Shown: positions 8,097-16,946, counted from the first letter of the stretch. The stretch is 64,000 bases of DNA from Sulfurospirillum diekertiae (GCF_002162315.1 NZ_CP021416.1:1314207-1378206), one strand, 5' to 3'. The notes: generated by a model from the letters alone, not told the origin. A program made the numbers and translations.

Positions 8097-9734
8097 ATGA
8101 CATATGATGTAGTCGTAATTGGCTCAGGGATCGCAGGTCTCATGGCGGCAATCGAAGCAAAAAGTGAAACGAACAGTGTCGCTATCATTACTAAAAGCAA
8201 TATTTTTAAATCTAATAGTGCCGTTGCCAGTGGCGGTATTAATGCTGTTTTAGATGAAAAAAATGAGGTCGAGATTCAAAAACACATCGATGACACGATG
8301 AAAAGTTCCAAAGAGCTTGGAAACAAAAAAGCGATCAGTTACCTTTGCCATCAAGCACCGTTAATTATCAAAAAATTAGAAGCGTATGGTGTAGCGTTTG
8401 ACCGTGATGAAAATGGGAAAATTTTACAACGCAGTTTTGGTGGTGGAAGTTCTAAACGTACCTGCTTTGTCGGTGATAGCACAGGTTCAGCCATTACTCA
8501 AGCACTCATTAAAAAAGCAAAACTGGTGGGTGTTGATTTCTTAGTCAATCACTTTGTGATGGATATTACCAAAATAGAAGAGTATATCAGTGGTGTAGTT
8601 GCACTTAAAAAACTCGACTCTACCGTAACGGTTTATCCTGCCAAAGCGGTGGTGTTTGCGGGTGGTGGCTATGCTGGAATTTACAGGGGATTTAGCACCA
8701 ATGCACAAGATTGTACAGGAGATCTTTTAAGTATAGCGCTTCGTGCGGGGATGAGTTTAAAAGATATGGAGTTTGTGCAGTTTCATCCGACAGGTTTTGC
8801 AAAGACCAGTTATTTGGTGTCTGAGGCAGCACGCGGGGAAGGTGGGTATTTAGTTAACAGTGAAGGTGAACGCTTCGTCAATGAACTAGGAACACGTGAT
8901 GTACTTGCACGCGCTATTTTTGAACAGATTCGATCCGGTCAAAAAGTCTATCTTGATATGCGTCATATCTCCAAAGATATTTTGGAAACACGCGTTCCTT
9001 CCTTATACAAAAGTGCCTATACCCAAGTTGGCGTCGATTTGTCTTGTGAGCTTTTAGAAATTAAACCTGTTGCACACTACAGTATGGGAGGAATTGCTTC
9101 TTCGTTGACTTCAAGTGAAGTCAAAGGGCTTTTTATTTGTGGTGAATGTGCTGCACTTGGTGTTCATGGTGCCAATCGTTTGGGTGGTAATTCACTCTTA
9201 GAAGGTGCTGTTTTTGGGGAACTCGCAGGTAAAAAAGCGAGGGAGTATGCGTTTAATAAAGAGTTCTTACCCATTGATTACAACGTAGTGATTAAAAATA
9301 TGGATTTGGTACAACGCATTTTTGATGGGGATTGTTCCAAAAACTTCAATGCAATGCGTATCTCTGTGGGGAAAATTATGTTTGATAAAGCAGGAATTTT
9401 CCGTAATGAAAGCTCTTTGCAAGAGGCGTTTGATTATATGAAATACTTACGTCTTGAATCAAATACTCTGCATTGTATTGATAAAGGCAAGCACAATAAC
9501 GTCGAGCTCATCTCCATTTTAGAGCTTAGAAATGCGCTTGAACTCTCTGAAGCTATCATCCTCTCAGCCATGCAACGACGAGAGAGTAGGGGGGCACATT
9601 TTAGAGAAGATTTTGCCTTTACATGTAAAGAGGGAAAAGATCATGTTCTGATTAAAGAACTTCAAAAAGGGTTCTTTAAAGTGCATTATGAAGAAAGCGG
9701 ATTGACCAAATGGTTGAAAAAAATCTTAACATAA
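8097..9734 (+). CDS. FrdA/NadB-type FAD-dependent oxidoreductase
   Basis: 545 residues from ATG 8097 (GGAG 7 bases upstream). The dinucleotide-binding motif VIGSGIAGLMAA is at the N-terminus, SAVASGGINAV follows near residue 42, and the capping domain holds QFHPTGF and SEAARGEGGYLVN with the catalytic-type Arg. HYSMGGI and GVHGANRLGGNSLLEGAVFGE complete the family signature, and a helical C-terminal domain follows. Such proteins oxidise aspartate or succinate or reduce fumarate. No Fe-S or membrane subunit is adjacent, which favours an L-aspartate-oxidase-like or unconventional role. The match to fumarate reductase flavoproteins is equally good, so no symbol is given. One TTTACATGTAAA (FTCK) lies near its end. 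Confidence 0.82.
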   Translation: MTYDVVVIGSGIAGLMAAIEAKSETNSVAIITKSNIFKSNSAVASGGINAVLDEKNEVEIQKHIDDTMKSSKELGNKKAISYLCHQAPLIIKKLEAYGVAFDRDENGKILQRSFGGGSSKRTCFVGDSTGSAITQALIKKAKLVGVDFLVNHFVMDITKIEEYISGVVALKKLDSTVTVYPAKAVVFAGGGYAGIYRGFSTNAQDCTGDLLSIALRAGMSLKDMEFVQFHPTGFAKTSYLVSEAARGEGGYLVNSEGERFVNELGTRDVLARAIFEQIRSGQKVYLDMRHISKDILETRVPSLYKSAYTQVGVDLSCELLEIKPVAHYSMGGIASSLTSSEVKGLFICGECAALGVHGANRLGGNSLLEGAVFGELAGKKAREYAFNKEFLPIDYNVVIKNMDLVQRIFDGDCSKNFNAMRISVGKIMFDKAGIFRNESSLQEAFDYMKYLRLESNTLHCIDKGKHNNVELISILELRNALELSEAIILSAMQRRESRGAHFREDFAFTCKEGKDHVLIKELQKGFFKVHYEESGLTKWLKKILT

Positions 9735-9744
9735 GGAAAAATGA

Positions 9745-9954
9745 ATGGCAAAAGTAATGCTAAGAGAAGAAAATGGGGAAATCTGCTTTTATATCGCAAA
9801 AAAAGATATGGAAGAAACAATTACAAAAATTGAGTTTAGTTCAGAAGAAAATTGGGGTGGCGAAGTCGTGCTAAGTAACGGTGAGACATGGTGGATTCAG
9901 CCAGGTCGTAAGAGTCTTCCAAAAGAGGAAGTCTGCAAGAAATTATCGGATTGA
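9745..9954 (+). CDS. nifT: NifT/FixU-family protein
   Basis: 69 residues. KVMLREENGEICFYIAKKDMEE followed by WGGEVVLSNGE and a C-terminal LPKEEVCKKLSD matches the small NifT/FixU protein found in nitrogen-fixation clusters; its biochemical role is unknown. An ATG 4 bases upstream is in the wrong frame. The chosen start has AAGGA 8-9 bases upstream. It lies 10 bases after the flavoprotein and 83 bases before the NifA-like gene, which makes this a nif-associated locus even though no nifHDK genes are in the window. Confidence 0.82.
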   Translation: MAKVMLREENGEICFYIAKKDMEETITKIEFSSEENWGGEVVLSNGETWWIQPGRKSLPKEEVCKKLSD

Positions 9955-10037
9955 TTTGATTAAAATATAAACATAAAAGGTGAGTACAAATGACTCATCT
10001 TTAACTATAATATTTTAAACAGATGAAGGAGTGCAAA

Positions 10038-11435
10038 ATGGTTCAATTTGATGCTAAGTGTGGAGATTGCCTCACTACCAGAGAACTCATGACACTCTAT
10101 GAGACAGCAACGGTCGTTTCTAACTCATTAGATTTAGTTGCTTCACTCGAAAAAGCATTACTTATTTTAAAAAATAGATTACATTTAGAAAAATGTGTGA
10201 TTCATACGCTGGGTGAAGACAGTCTTTTAACGGTTTATGCTGGTATTGATTTTAGTAAACATCAAAAAGAATTAGCAACCTATAAATTGGGCGAAGGTGT
10301 GACAGGATATGCTGCCGAGAGTAAAGAACCTGTCGTCATAGAAAATTTACATAACGATATGATGTTTCTCAATAAATCAGGTAATCGTGATCAAAATGCC
10401 ATTTCATATATCGCTGTTCCCATGTTAGTTGACCAAGAAGTGATTGGAGTATTGGGTGCAAATATAACCAAAACAACCGCCATTAATTTTGAAAGTACCA
10501 TTCGTGTTTTAACGATTTTAAGTTCAATTTTTGCTCAGTCTATCAGGTCACATGACATCAATCTTAAAGAAAAAGAGCGTTTAAAAGAGCTCAAACTTTA
10601 TTACAAGATGGAATGGGACTCTAAGGTACACAATTTTGGGGATATTATTGGTGAGAGCCCAAAAATGAAGATGGTATACAACGTTGTTGAACGTATTGCT
10701 GAGAGCAATGTGACTGTTTTAGTGCGTGGTGAGACAGGAACAGGAAAAGAGCTTGTTGCCGCTGCTATTCACAAACGTTCTAAACGTCGCGATGAGCCTT
10801 TCGTCAAACTTAATTGTGCTGCTATTACTGATACTCTTATTGAAAGTGAGCTTTTTGGACATGAAAAAGGAGCTTTTACCGATGCGAAAGATGCACGTAA
10901 AGGGCGTTTTGAATTGGCCGATGGTGGAACACTCTTTCTAGATGAAATTGGTGATATTTCTTCTTCGGCTCAAGTGAAGCTTTTACGTGTTTTGCAAGAA
11001 CGTGAGTTTGAGAGGGTAGGTGGCAGTAAAACGATTAAAGTCAATGTGAGACTGGTTGCTGCAACCAATCGAAATCTTGAAGAGATGGTTAAAAATGGTA
11101 CCTTTAGAGAAGATTTATATTATCGTCTGAACGTCATTCCTATTGATTTACCTGCCCTTTGTGAGCGTGGTGATGATATTCCACTTCTAGTCAATTTCTT
11201 TTTGCAAAAATCGATGAGCAACCACAAAAAACGTGTTGTTATTACCGATGAAGCAATGGACATACTCTGCCAATATACATGGCCTGGTAATGTGCGGGAA
11301 CTTGAAAATACCGTTGAGCGAATAGTGCTTATGGGGAGTGAAGATGGCATAACTGCTGATGAGATGTTACTACTACTTCCCGCCTTTAATCAAAAATTGA
11401 TGTGTCAACGAAGGATCATGAGTGAAGAAGAGTGA
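10038..11435 (+). CDS. nifA: NifA-like sigma54 activator lacking a DNA-binding domain
   Basis: 465 residues from ATG 10038, chosen over ATG 10023 because GGAG lies 7 bases before it. A GAF sensor domain spans about residues 25-170. The AAA+ domain holds Walker A GETGTGKE (231-238), Walker [12 protein letters not shown] (296-306) and arginine-finger regions. The sigma54-contact loop reads GAFTDA (278-283) where most activators have GAFTGA. After [15 protein letters not shown] the chain ends within about 50 residues with no Fis-type helix-turn-helix. The nifT gene upstream supports a role in nitrogen-fixation control. Without a DNA-binding domain it may act from solution, as FlgR does in Helicobacter. 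The SIR2-like gene overlaps its end. Confidence 0.85.
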   Translation: MVQFDAKCGDCLTTRELMTLYETATVVSNSLDLVASLEKALLILKNRLHLEKCVIHTLGEDSLLTVYAGIDFSKHQKELATYKLGEGVTGYAAESKEPVVIENLHNDMMFLNKSGNRDQNAISYIAVPMLVDQEVIGVLGANITKTTAINFESTIRVLTILSSIFAQSIRSHDINLKEKERLKELKLYYKMEWDSKVHNFGDIIGESPKMKMVYNVVERIAESNVTVLVRGETGTGKELVAAAIHKRSKRRDEPFVKLNCAAITDTLIESELFGHEKGAFTDAKDARKGRFELADGGTLFLDEIGDISSSAQVKLLRVLQEREFERVGGSKTIKVNVRLVAATNRNLEEMVKNGTFREDLYYRLNVIPIDLPALCERGDDIPLLVNFFLQKSMSNHKKRVVITDEAMDILCQYTWPGNVRELENTVERIVLMGSEDGITADEMLLLLPAFNQKLMCQRRIMSEEE

Positions 11436-12252
11436 ATTAGAAGCACAAATCAAAGAGGGTCGTTTGATTCCATTTATTGGAATGGGTGTCTTTAAAGAGA
11501 CTAAAACAGAAGATGGTGAGCAAATACCATTTGATAGTGATTCAATGATCTTGCGTTTAAATGGTGGTCGCGCAATGTCTCAACGTTTGATGTATGAGTA
11601 TTCTCGTGCAGCGATGAGTTTGGAACAACGCAAAGGGCGACCTTTTATTGAGCAGATGACCAATCATATTTTTACGTTTAAACCTTATCCCCTTCCCGCA
11701 GTCTATACGTGGCTTAAAACATTAATGCCTCGTTATGTGATTGATCTTAATTTAGATGATTCACTTTTGAAGCTTTATGCGGATAGAGACCATTTTTTAG
11801 TGACTGGAGTGAGCCGTATTATGGCAGGGTATGATCGCTTTTTGGTTTACATGTACATGGCTTCAAGTCAAGAGTATAAACGTGTAGATAAAGAGTTACT
11901 AAGCCAAATGTTACCCATTCTCTTTAAGCCTTTGGGTTGCACCGTACCTGAAAAAAGCTTTATTATTAGTGATGCAGACTTTGTGGATTGGCTTACCGAA
12001 GCCATGGGTGGCTATGCTCTTCCTCCTTTTTTAAAAACGTTTAAAAACGACAAAAGTTATCTTTTCTTAGGAATTGATTTTGACCGTGATACCTATAGAA
12101 TGGTGGCAAATGAAGTTACATTAGGATTGAGTGGTGGCTATTTAGTCAATGATAAAGAAGAGATGAGTAAAAAAGAAGAGAAGTTTTTAACATCCCATAA
12201 AATTGAAAAGCTTAACACTTCGCTAGCATCTTTTTTAAAGAGTGATATGTAG
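11422..12252 (+). CDS. SIR2-like protein associated with nif genes
   Basis: 276 residues starting at GTG 11422, with AAGGA about 7 bases upstream; the ATG-like alternatives are out of frame. The N-terminal EGRLIPFIGMGVF resembles the first strand and NAD-binding glycine turn of SIR2-like domains (IPFIGAGxS). The rest is soluble, with no membrane segment, ending in a Lys-rich stretch. Proteins of this type occur in nif clusters of several bacteria without an assigned function. It overlaps the NifA-like gene by 14 bases, so it is translationally coupled, and a terminator follows. Deacetylase or NADase activity cannot be judged from sequence. Confidence 0.6.
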   Translation: MKKSELEAQIKEGRLIPFIGMGVFKETKTEDGEQIPFDSDSMILRLNGGRAMSQRLMYEYSRAAMSLEQRKGRPFIEQMTNHIFTFKPYPLPAVYTWLKTLMPRYVIDLNLDDSLLKLYADRDHFLVTGVSRIMAGYDRFLVYMYMASSQEYKRVDKELLSQMLPILFKPLGCTVPEKSFIISDADFVDWLTEAMGGYALPPFLKTFKNDKSYLFLGIDFDRDTYRMVANEVTLGLSGGYLVNDKEEMSKKEEKFLTSHKIEKLNTSLASFLKSDM

Positions 12253-12277
12253 GTTTTGAGGATTTTTATGAATTCTT

Positions 12278-12310
12278 TGTAGTTCTCCAAGCAAAACTTG
12301 GAAAACTACA
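12278..12310. terminator. Bidirectional terminator between convergent genes
   Basis: TGTAGTTCTCCAAG (12278-12291) pairs with CTTGGAAAACTACA (12297-12310) with a single mismatch around a CAAAA loop. It lies between the SIR2-like stop at 12252 and the superoxide reductase stop at 12328, so it can serve both strands. Confidence 0.6.
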
Positions 12311-12327
12311 CTATTGTTTTAAAAAGA

Positions 12328-12720
12328 TTATTCTTCGACAGTTACTTCGACAGGATCACTTTCCCAAACACCATGTTTTGTACAGTAGCTTTGTGCAACG
12401 AGGTTCAGTTTTTTACCTGTTGGAACGATGGTAAAAGTCACTTCTGCTTGTCCCTTTTTATCTTGTCCACCAAGGGTTCCAGCAATAAAATCAGCACGTG
12501 CTAAAAGTACATCTCCATTGAAAAGTTGTACATTGGCAATGTAATGATCAAAATCATCTGGGTGAGTATAAGCATTTCCAACTTTTACAGTCACTTTAAA
12601 CGGTGAATTTTGTTTAGCTGTTGCAGCAGCTGTGATGAATGGAGAGTGTCTATCGATATAATCTTTACGTGCTTCTCTCTCAACAGTGTCAATATCAACA
12701 TAACGATTGATTTTTGGCAT
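12328..12720 (-). CDS. Superoxide reductase (neelaredoxin type)
   Basis: 130 residues. The iron-centre ligands of the SOR domain are all visible: His25 in RHSPFI, His53 and His59 in THPDDFDHYI, and Cys113 and His116 in CTKHGVWE, giving the Fe(His)4Cys site. There is no N-terminal desulforedoxin domain, so it is of the one-iron class. It reduces superoxide to peroxide in the cytoplasm without making oxygen, which suits an anaerobe or microaerophile and may help protect oxygen-sensitive enzymes such as nitrogenase. It is a single gene with its own upstream region, convergent with the nif-linked genes. Confidence 0.87.
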   Translation of the reverse strand: MPKINRYVDIDTVEREARKDYIDRHSPFITAAATAKQNSPFKVTVKVGNAYTHPDDFDHYIANVQLFNGDVLLARADFIAGTLGGQDKKGQAEVTFTIVPTGKKLNLVAQSYCTKHGVWESDPVEVTVEE

Positions 12721-12853
12721 TTATAACTCCTTTTTAATATTTTGTAATGAAATGATATTACATTTTCATGCAAATGTCTCTTAAAAAAGGGATAAAATAA
12801 GTCTTATTTAGATTTGTTTAAGGAGCAGAAAGTTTCTGCCCCATGAAAAAGTT

Positions 12854-13699
12854 TTAGATAAGTGTAATGGCAACTTTGTGTTGGTCGAGTCCAATACTCT
12901 TTTTATGTGTTTCGCCAAAAGCGAGAAGAAGGAGTTCTGGGAGGCTTAAAACACTCAAGCCGATCTCTCGACCAGCAATTTTTTCAAGCTCTTTTTGATA
13001 GAAATCAAACATGATAAAGCTGCGGGCATCACTCACGAGTACAAAATCAGCAGCATTGTCAAACAGATCAAGCATTACTTTCGAAGCAAGTTTTTTGGCC
13101 AAAAGAGGCGAAGCATCATAGACTTCAAAACCATCGCTTTCAAACGTACTTGCATGTTTAATTTGGTTAAGTTTGATGAGATTAAAGAGTTGGGTGAAAA
13201 GCTCTTCTTTGCGGTATTTTTTTGCACGGCAAGAATTTGAGCCTAAAAAAAGAGCTGTTTGAAAGTTGCTAAATGGTTTTTTGAGCAAACTTGTTAGTTT
13301 TTCAGTGCCAATCTCTTCTATAAGAAGTTCTTCTAGTGAAATGACATTGGCATTGAGGTTGAGAGAAAGATTGTGTTTTTCCAATCGCAATGCAATTTCA
13401 AATTTAAGATTAGGATCATTGAGTAAAATCTCTTTGGTATGGGCATGGCACACAAGAGAGCTTTGTTCAAAACAGAGAATATCACGTTTTTGCTCAGCTG
13501 CCAATGTAAGATTGTACGCATAATGCTCTAAAAACTTGAGACGATCAAGTCCCATATATTCGCTTCCAAGATCATTTTTTGCCCCTTTGAAGGAGATGGC
13601 ATCTATCTCTAAAAATTCGATGAGTTTTTTCGCTGATGTGATCAAGGGTGCAGTTTTTTCACGGTGAATAATAGCATCAAAAAGAAGATAACTTTTCAT
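12854..13699 (-). CDS. HdrB/SdhE-like protein with degenerate cysteine motifs
   Basis: 281 residues from ATG 13699, which has AAGGAA upstream; an in-frame start at 13759 lies inside the preceding gene. The layout follows heterodisulfide reductase subunit B and MfrE/SdhE: KRDILCFEQSSLVCHAH (Cys76, Cys84) stands where a CCG-domain cysteine cluster is expected, and ALFLGSNSCRAKKYRK (Cys157) where the GCH motif sits. The CCG triads are missing, so the Fe-S centre of the family is probably lost. It lies 10 bases downstream of the DUF5644 gene and pairs with it in an operon. Function is unknown. Confidence 0.6.
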   Translation of the reverse strand: MKSYLLFDAIIHREKTAPLITSAKKLIEFLEIDAISFKGAKNDLGSEYMGLDRLKFLEHYAYNLTLAAEQKRDILCFEQSSLVCHAHTKEILLNDPNLKFEIALRLEKHNLSLNLNANVISLEELLIEEIGTEKLTSLLKKPFSNFQTALFLGSNSCRAKKYRKEELFTQLFNLIKLNQIKHASTFESDGFEVYDASPLLAKKLASKVMLDLFDNAADFVLVSDARSFIMFDFYQKELEKIAGREIGLSVLSLPELLLLAFGETHKKSIGLDQHKVAITLI

Positions 13700-13709
13700 A
13701 ATGGTTTCC

Positions 13710-14387
13710 TTACATAAGATCGATGTGATGAGAAAATTTTTCAACGAGAGCATTAGCATAAGGTCGGTGTTTGATCACTTCATTTTTAAGCTCTGTAATT
13801 TTTTTCTCAACATCTGCGCCACAAGGATAAATTTTCTTGCACAATCTTACATGTAAAAAAACACCAGTATGTTCATTGGCAACAATTTCTAAGATTTCAC
13901 GTTTTCGATCAGGATGTTTTTGGATCATATCATAGGCAAACGCAAAAAGGGCATCGCCTTGAAAATCTTCCACAAAGTCAAGGACACTTGAAGCGTAATA
14001 ATAGATGATATACTGCTCATACAGTGCTTTATCTTTTGTATCAACGAAAGCTTCAAGCAATTTAAATTTTTTGTCAAAATTGTCTGTATTGATGATCATA
14101 TCTTTGGTAACATGTTTTGTATTGAGAGGCTCTAATGTCAGTGATTTTCCAAAAGAGTTGATAATGCCATCGATGGAGACATTACTAAAAAGTGCTTTTC
14201 CATTAATTTTAAGGGCAGCCAAGTCGCTTTTTGGGTAGTCAAAGCTACCATCTTCTTCTTTGATTTGCGCTAAAAGATCGTTCACACTCAGACTTCGATC
14301 AATAGTAATAAAATGCTTTTTATAGTAAGGCAAAAAATCCGTTTTAGCGTCAAAGCGAAAGACGCTCAACTCAAGCTTACACTCCAT
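13710..14387 (-). CDS. DUF5644-like protein resembling a cysteine-less SdhB/FrdB N-domain
   Basis: 225 residues. The first 90 look like the 2Fe-2S ferredoxin-like domain of fumarate reductase/succinate dehydrogenase iron-sulfur subunits (LELSVFRFDAKTDFLPYYKKHFI, then SVNDLLAQIKEEDGSFDYP and AALKINGKALF), but the ligand cysteines are absent. A helical domain follows with a few Cys (RLCKKIYPCGAD) that do not form the usual CxxCxxC clusters. The next gene is HdrB-like, mirroring the SdhB-SdhE pair in Campylobacterota fumarate reductases. The pair thus looks like a fumarate reductase module that lost its metal centres. The assignment rests on layout and remembered family resemblance. Confidence 0.6.
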   Translation of the reverse strand: MECKLELSVFRFDAKTDFLPYYKKHFITIDRSLSVNDLLAQIKEEDGSFDYPKSDLAALKINGKALFSNVSIDGIINSFGKSLTLEPLNTKHVTKDMIINTDNFDKKFKLLEAFVDTKDKALYEQYIIYYYASSVLDFVEDFQGDALFAFAYDMIQKHPDRKREILEIVANEHTGVFLHVRLCKKIYPCGADVEKKITELKNEVIKHRPYANALVEKFSHHIDLM

Positions 14388-14541
14388 AATTGAGGACTCC
14401 TTTTAGGTATATAATCTATTTTATCGCATCTTTACTTAAGTATAACTCTAATATTTTAAGTGATTTTCGTGTGATTCAGGAGACTAATGGCTTCTTAATG
14501 CACAACATCTTACAATAGGAGAGTTTAATCAAAGAGGCTCT

Positions 14542-15366
14542 ATGTCAAAAGAGGCGTTTTTTATTTCAGAATTTTCCAGTCAACACATTGGCGATGATGG
14601 TGCCGTTGTTGGGGATTTCGTCTATTCAAAAGATCTGTTTTGCGAAGATATTCACTTTAAACGCTCGTGGATGAGTTTAACGCAGATCGCACAAAAAAGT
14701 ATGCTTGTCAATCTTTCCGATGCAATCGCTATGAATGCAAAACCTAAGTGGATCCTTATTGGTATAGTGATGCCAAAGCATTTTACATACGAACAACTAC
14801 GCGAATTAAGTACAGGGTTTCAAAATGTAGCACGAGCTTATGGAGCTGAGATTATTGGTGGCGATACGACAGCAGGGGATAAGCTGATGATCTCCATCAC
14901 CATCATTGCCAAACGCCCTTCCAAAGTGCTTTACCGCAGTGGTGCAAAGGTTGGAGACTTGGTTGCCTTTACGGGAACATTGGGGCGCTCTTATCACGAA
15001 CTTACACGACTGTTGCGTGGAGGTCATGTAGGCAAAGATTCACGCTTCATGAAGCCTCAGCTAAAAGCAGATTTTCTCTACAAAGCCGCCAAGCATCTTC
15101 ATGCAGGTATGGACATCTCCGATGGACTTTCTAAAGACCTCTCTCGCCTTCTTAAAGCGAGTGGAAATTTAGGTTTACATGTAAAGCGAAAAATGTCCAA
15201 GCGAATTCTGTGTAGTGGGGAAGAGTACGAGATGCTTTTTAGTTTTGATGCGCGTAAAAAAAAGAGCATAGAACGCATTGCCAAACAGACACGCACACCG
15301 ATTACGATTGTAGGCAAAACAGTGCGCAAACAGTATGTTTGCCATTGTAAAGAACACCATTTTTGA
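14542..15366 (+). CDS. thiL: Thiamine-monophosphate kinase
   Basis: 274 residues, a little shorter than typical ThiL (about 310-330). GDDGAVVG near residue 17 and DLFCEDIHFKRSW near 31 are the ATP/metal-binding Asp motifs of the PurM-like kinases. MLVNLSDAIAMNAKPKW, IIGGDTTAGDKLMISITIIA and MDISDGLSKDLSRLL are also conserved. It phosphorylates thiamine monophosphate to thiamine pyrophosphate, the ligand of the riboswitch at 22.1 kb. The start is preceded by AAAGAGG. truD follows about 95 bases downstream. Confidence 0.9.
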   Translation: MSKEAFFISEFSSQHIGDDGAVVGDFVYSKDLFCEDIHFKRSWMSLTQIAQKSMLVNLSDAIAMNAKPKWILIGIVMPKHFTYEQLRELSTGFQNVARAYGAEIIGGDTTAGDKLMISITIIAKRPSKVLYRSGAKVGDLVAFTGTLGRSYHELTRLLRGGHVGKDSRFMKPQLKADFLYKAAKHLHAGMDISDGLSKDLSRLLKASGNLGLHVKRKMSKRILCSGEEYEMLFSFDARKKKSIERIAKQTRTPITIVGKTVRKQYVCHCKEHHF

Positions 15367-15462
15367 TTTTTACACGCTTTGCAAGCCAAGCTTGAAATCT
15401 ACGTTGACCACTAGGGTACTAAAGCTAGCCTCTTTGAGGCAGAAACATTTTAAGGATATTTT

Positions 15463-16548
15463 ATGACTCGACAATTTTTTCTCACCCATTCGCCGATTAA
15501 TGCGATGTTTACCAAAAATAGCAGTGACTTCGTTGTCAGTGAAATTCCTCTTTATCCTTTTAGCGGTGAGGGTGAGCATCTGGTTTTACATGTACGGAAA
15601 AAAGACATGACAACGTGGGATATGTTGCAGTATCTTAGCGAAGTGACAGGATGCAAAGTGCGTGATTTTGGCTATGCGGGTCTGAAAGATAAAGATGGCA
15701 TGACTACGCAGTACATCTCACTGCATAAAAATTTCGAGCCAAAGCTTGCTAACTTTACCCATGAAAAGATCAAAATACTCGACACGACATACCATAACAA
15801 TAAAATTCGCACAGGACATCTCAAAGGCAATCGCTTTTTTGTGCGCCTGAAAAAAGTCAACCCCATTGATGCCAAAAAGCTTCAAGATGGACTTAAAAAG
15901 ATTAGCAAAGAGGGTTTCCCTAACTTCTTTGGGTATCAACGCTTTGGCATCGATGGCGATAACTATGTTAAAGGCAAAGCGATTTTAGAGGGCAAACGCA
16001 AAGAACGTAATCCAAAAATGAAAGAGTTTTACATCAATGCGTATCAGAGTTATCTGTTTAATAACTGGCTTAGTAAGCGCATCGAAATCAGTCGTTTGAT
16101 CGAAGAGTTTAATGTAACGGATGCAACAAGAGCAACCAATTTACCCAAAGAGATGGTCGAAACTCTGAAAAAGCAACCTCAATTCTTTAAACTCCTTCAT
16201 GGCGATGTTCTGCATCACTATCCCGCAGGAAAAGCCTTTATTTGCGAGGATGTTGCAGAGGAATTACCACGCTTTTTAGAACATGGCATTACGATTGCAG
16301 GTTGGTTACTCGGCGGTAAAAATATCCGAGCGGAGTATGAAGCAGGTGTGATTGAAAAACAAATCTTTGAAGAGTGCGAACCTTTTTTAGACAAACTTAA
16401 TGGAAGCAGACGTTTTGCATGGAGCTTTGCGGAAGAAGTTGAAGGTGTTTACAAAGAGGAAGAGGCATGGTTTGAAATGCACTTTTCATTGCCTAAAGGC
16501 TCGTATGCCACTGTTATTATAGAAGAGCTAATAAAAGTTTCGCTATAA
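15463..16548 (+). CDS. truD: tRNA pseudouridine(13) synthase TruD
   Basis: 361 residues. GYAGLKDKDGMTTQYIS near residue 68 contains the catalytic Asp (KDKDG) of TruD enzymes. GNRFFVRLKKVNP, FPNFFGYQRFGIDGDNYVKG and INAYQSYLFNNWLS are further family blocks. It isomerises uridine 13 in tRNA. TTTAAGGAT lies upstream of the ATG. The stop codon lies inside the TATAAT box that probably drives the RNase P RNA immediately downstream, so the two genes are packed without a gap. Confidence 0.93.
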   Translation: MTRQFFLTHSPINAMFTKNSSDFVVSEIPLYPFSGEGEHLVLHVRKKDMTTWDMLQYLSEVTGCKVRDFGYAGLKDKDGMTTQYISLHKNFEPKLANFTHEKIKILDTTYHNNKIRTGHLKGNRFFVRLKKVNPIDAKKLQDGLKKISKEGFPNFFGYQRFGIDGDNYVKGKAILEGKRKERNPKMKEFYINAYQSYLFNNWLSKRIEISRLIEEFNVTDATRATNLPKEMVETLKKQPQFFKLLHGDVLHHYPAGKAFICEDVAEELPRFLEHGITIAGWLLGGKNIRAEYEAGVIEKQIFEECEPFLDKLNGSRRFAWSFAEEVEGVYKEEEAWFEMHFSLPKGSYATVIIEELIKVSL

Positions 16549-16549
16549 T
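16544..16549 (+). promoter_or_regulatory. -10 box of rnpB
   Basis: A perfect TATAAT preceded by GC spans 16544-16549 and overlaps the truD stop codon TAA at 16546-16548. The distance to the mature RNase P RNA 5' end at about 16558-16561 is right for a -10 element. Confidence 0.6.
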
Positions 16550-16560
16550 CTGATCTTCAA

Positions 16561-16915
16561 AAGGTACAGTAGGTGATTGCTTGAGAGTTTCTCTTAAGAG
16601 GAAAGTCCGGGCTGCATATGAGACATGGTTCCGTCTAACGGACGGCTAGGGTAACCTAAGGGATTAGTGCAACAGAAAGTAAACTACCATCATGTCATGC
16701 TTGCTTCGGCTTGTTTGATGTATGGAAAAGGTGAAACGGCGGGGTAAGAGCCCACCAGTGCTTTAAGTAATTAAAGCAGCTATGTAAACCCAACCTGCAG
16801 CAAGAAGGGATGGTTTTGGTCTCATACACGATAAACCCTTCGCTAGAGGTCTACCGTAAGATAGATCGTAGATAAATAATCACCCACGACAGAACCCGGC
16901 TTATCGCTGTACCTT
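16561..16915 (+). ncRNA. rnpB: RNase P RNA (bacterial type A)
   Basis: The conserved cores are all present in order: GAGGAAAGTCCGGGCT near the 5' end (CR-I), GGGTAACCTAAGGG, CAACAGAAAGTAAACTACC, GTGAAACGGCGGGGTAAGAGCCCACC, and ACAGAACCCGGCTTAT near the 3' end (CR-V). The ends AAGGTACAG (16561-16569) and CTGTACCTT (16907-16915) pair to form P1. The length of about 355 nt is normal. It is the catalytic RNA of tRNA 5' processing. Confidence 0.95.
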
Positions 16916-16946
16916 TTGTCAACAAAGCCTAAAAAAAGGATGTTTT

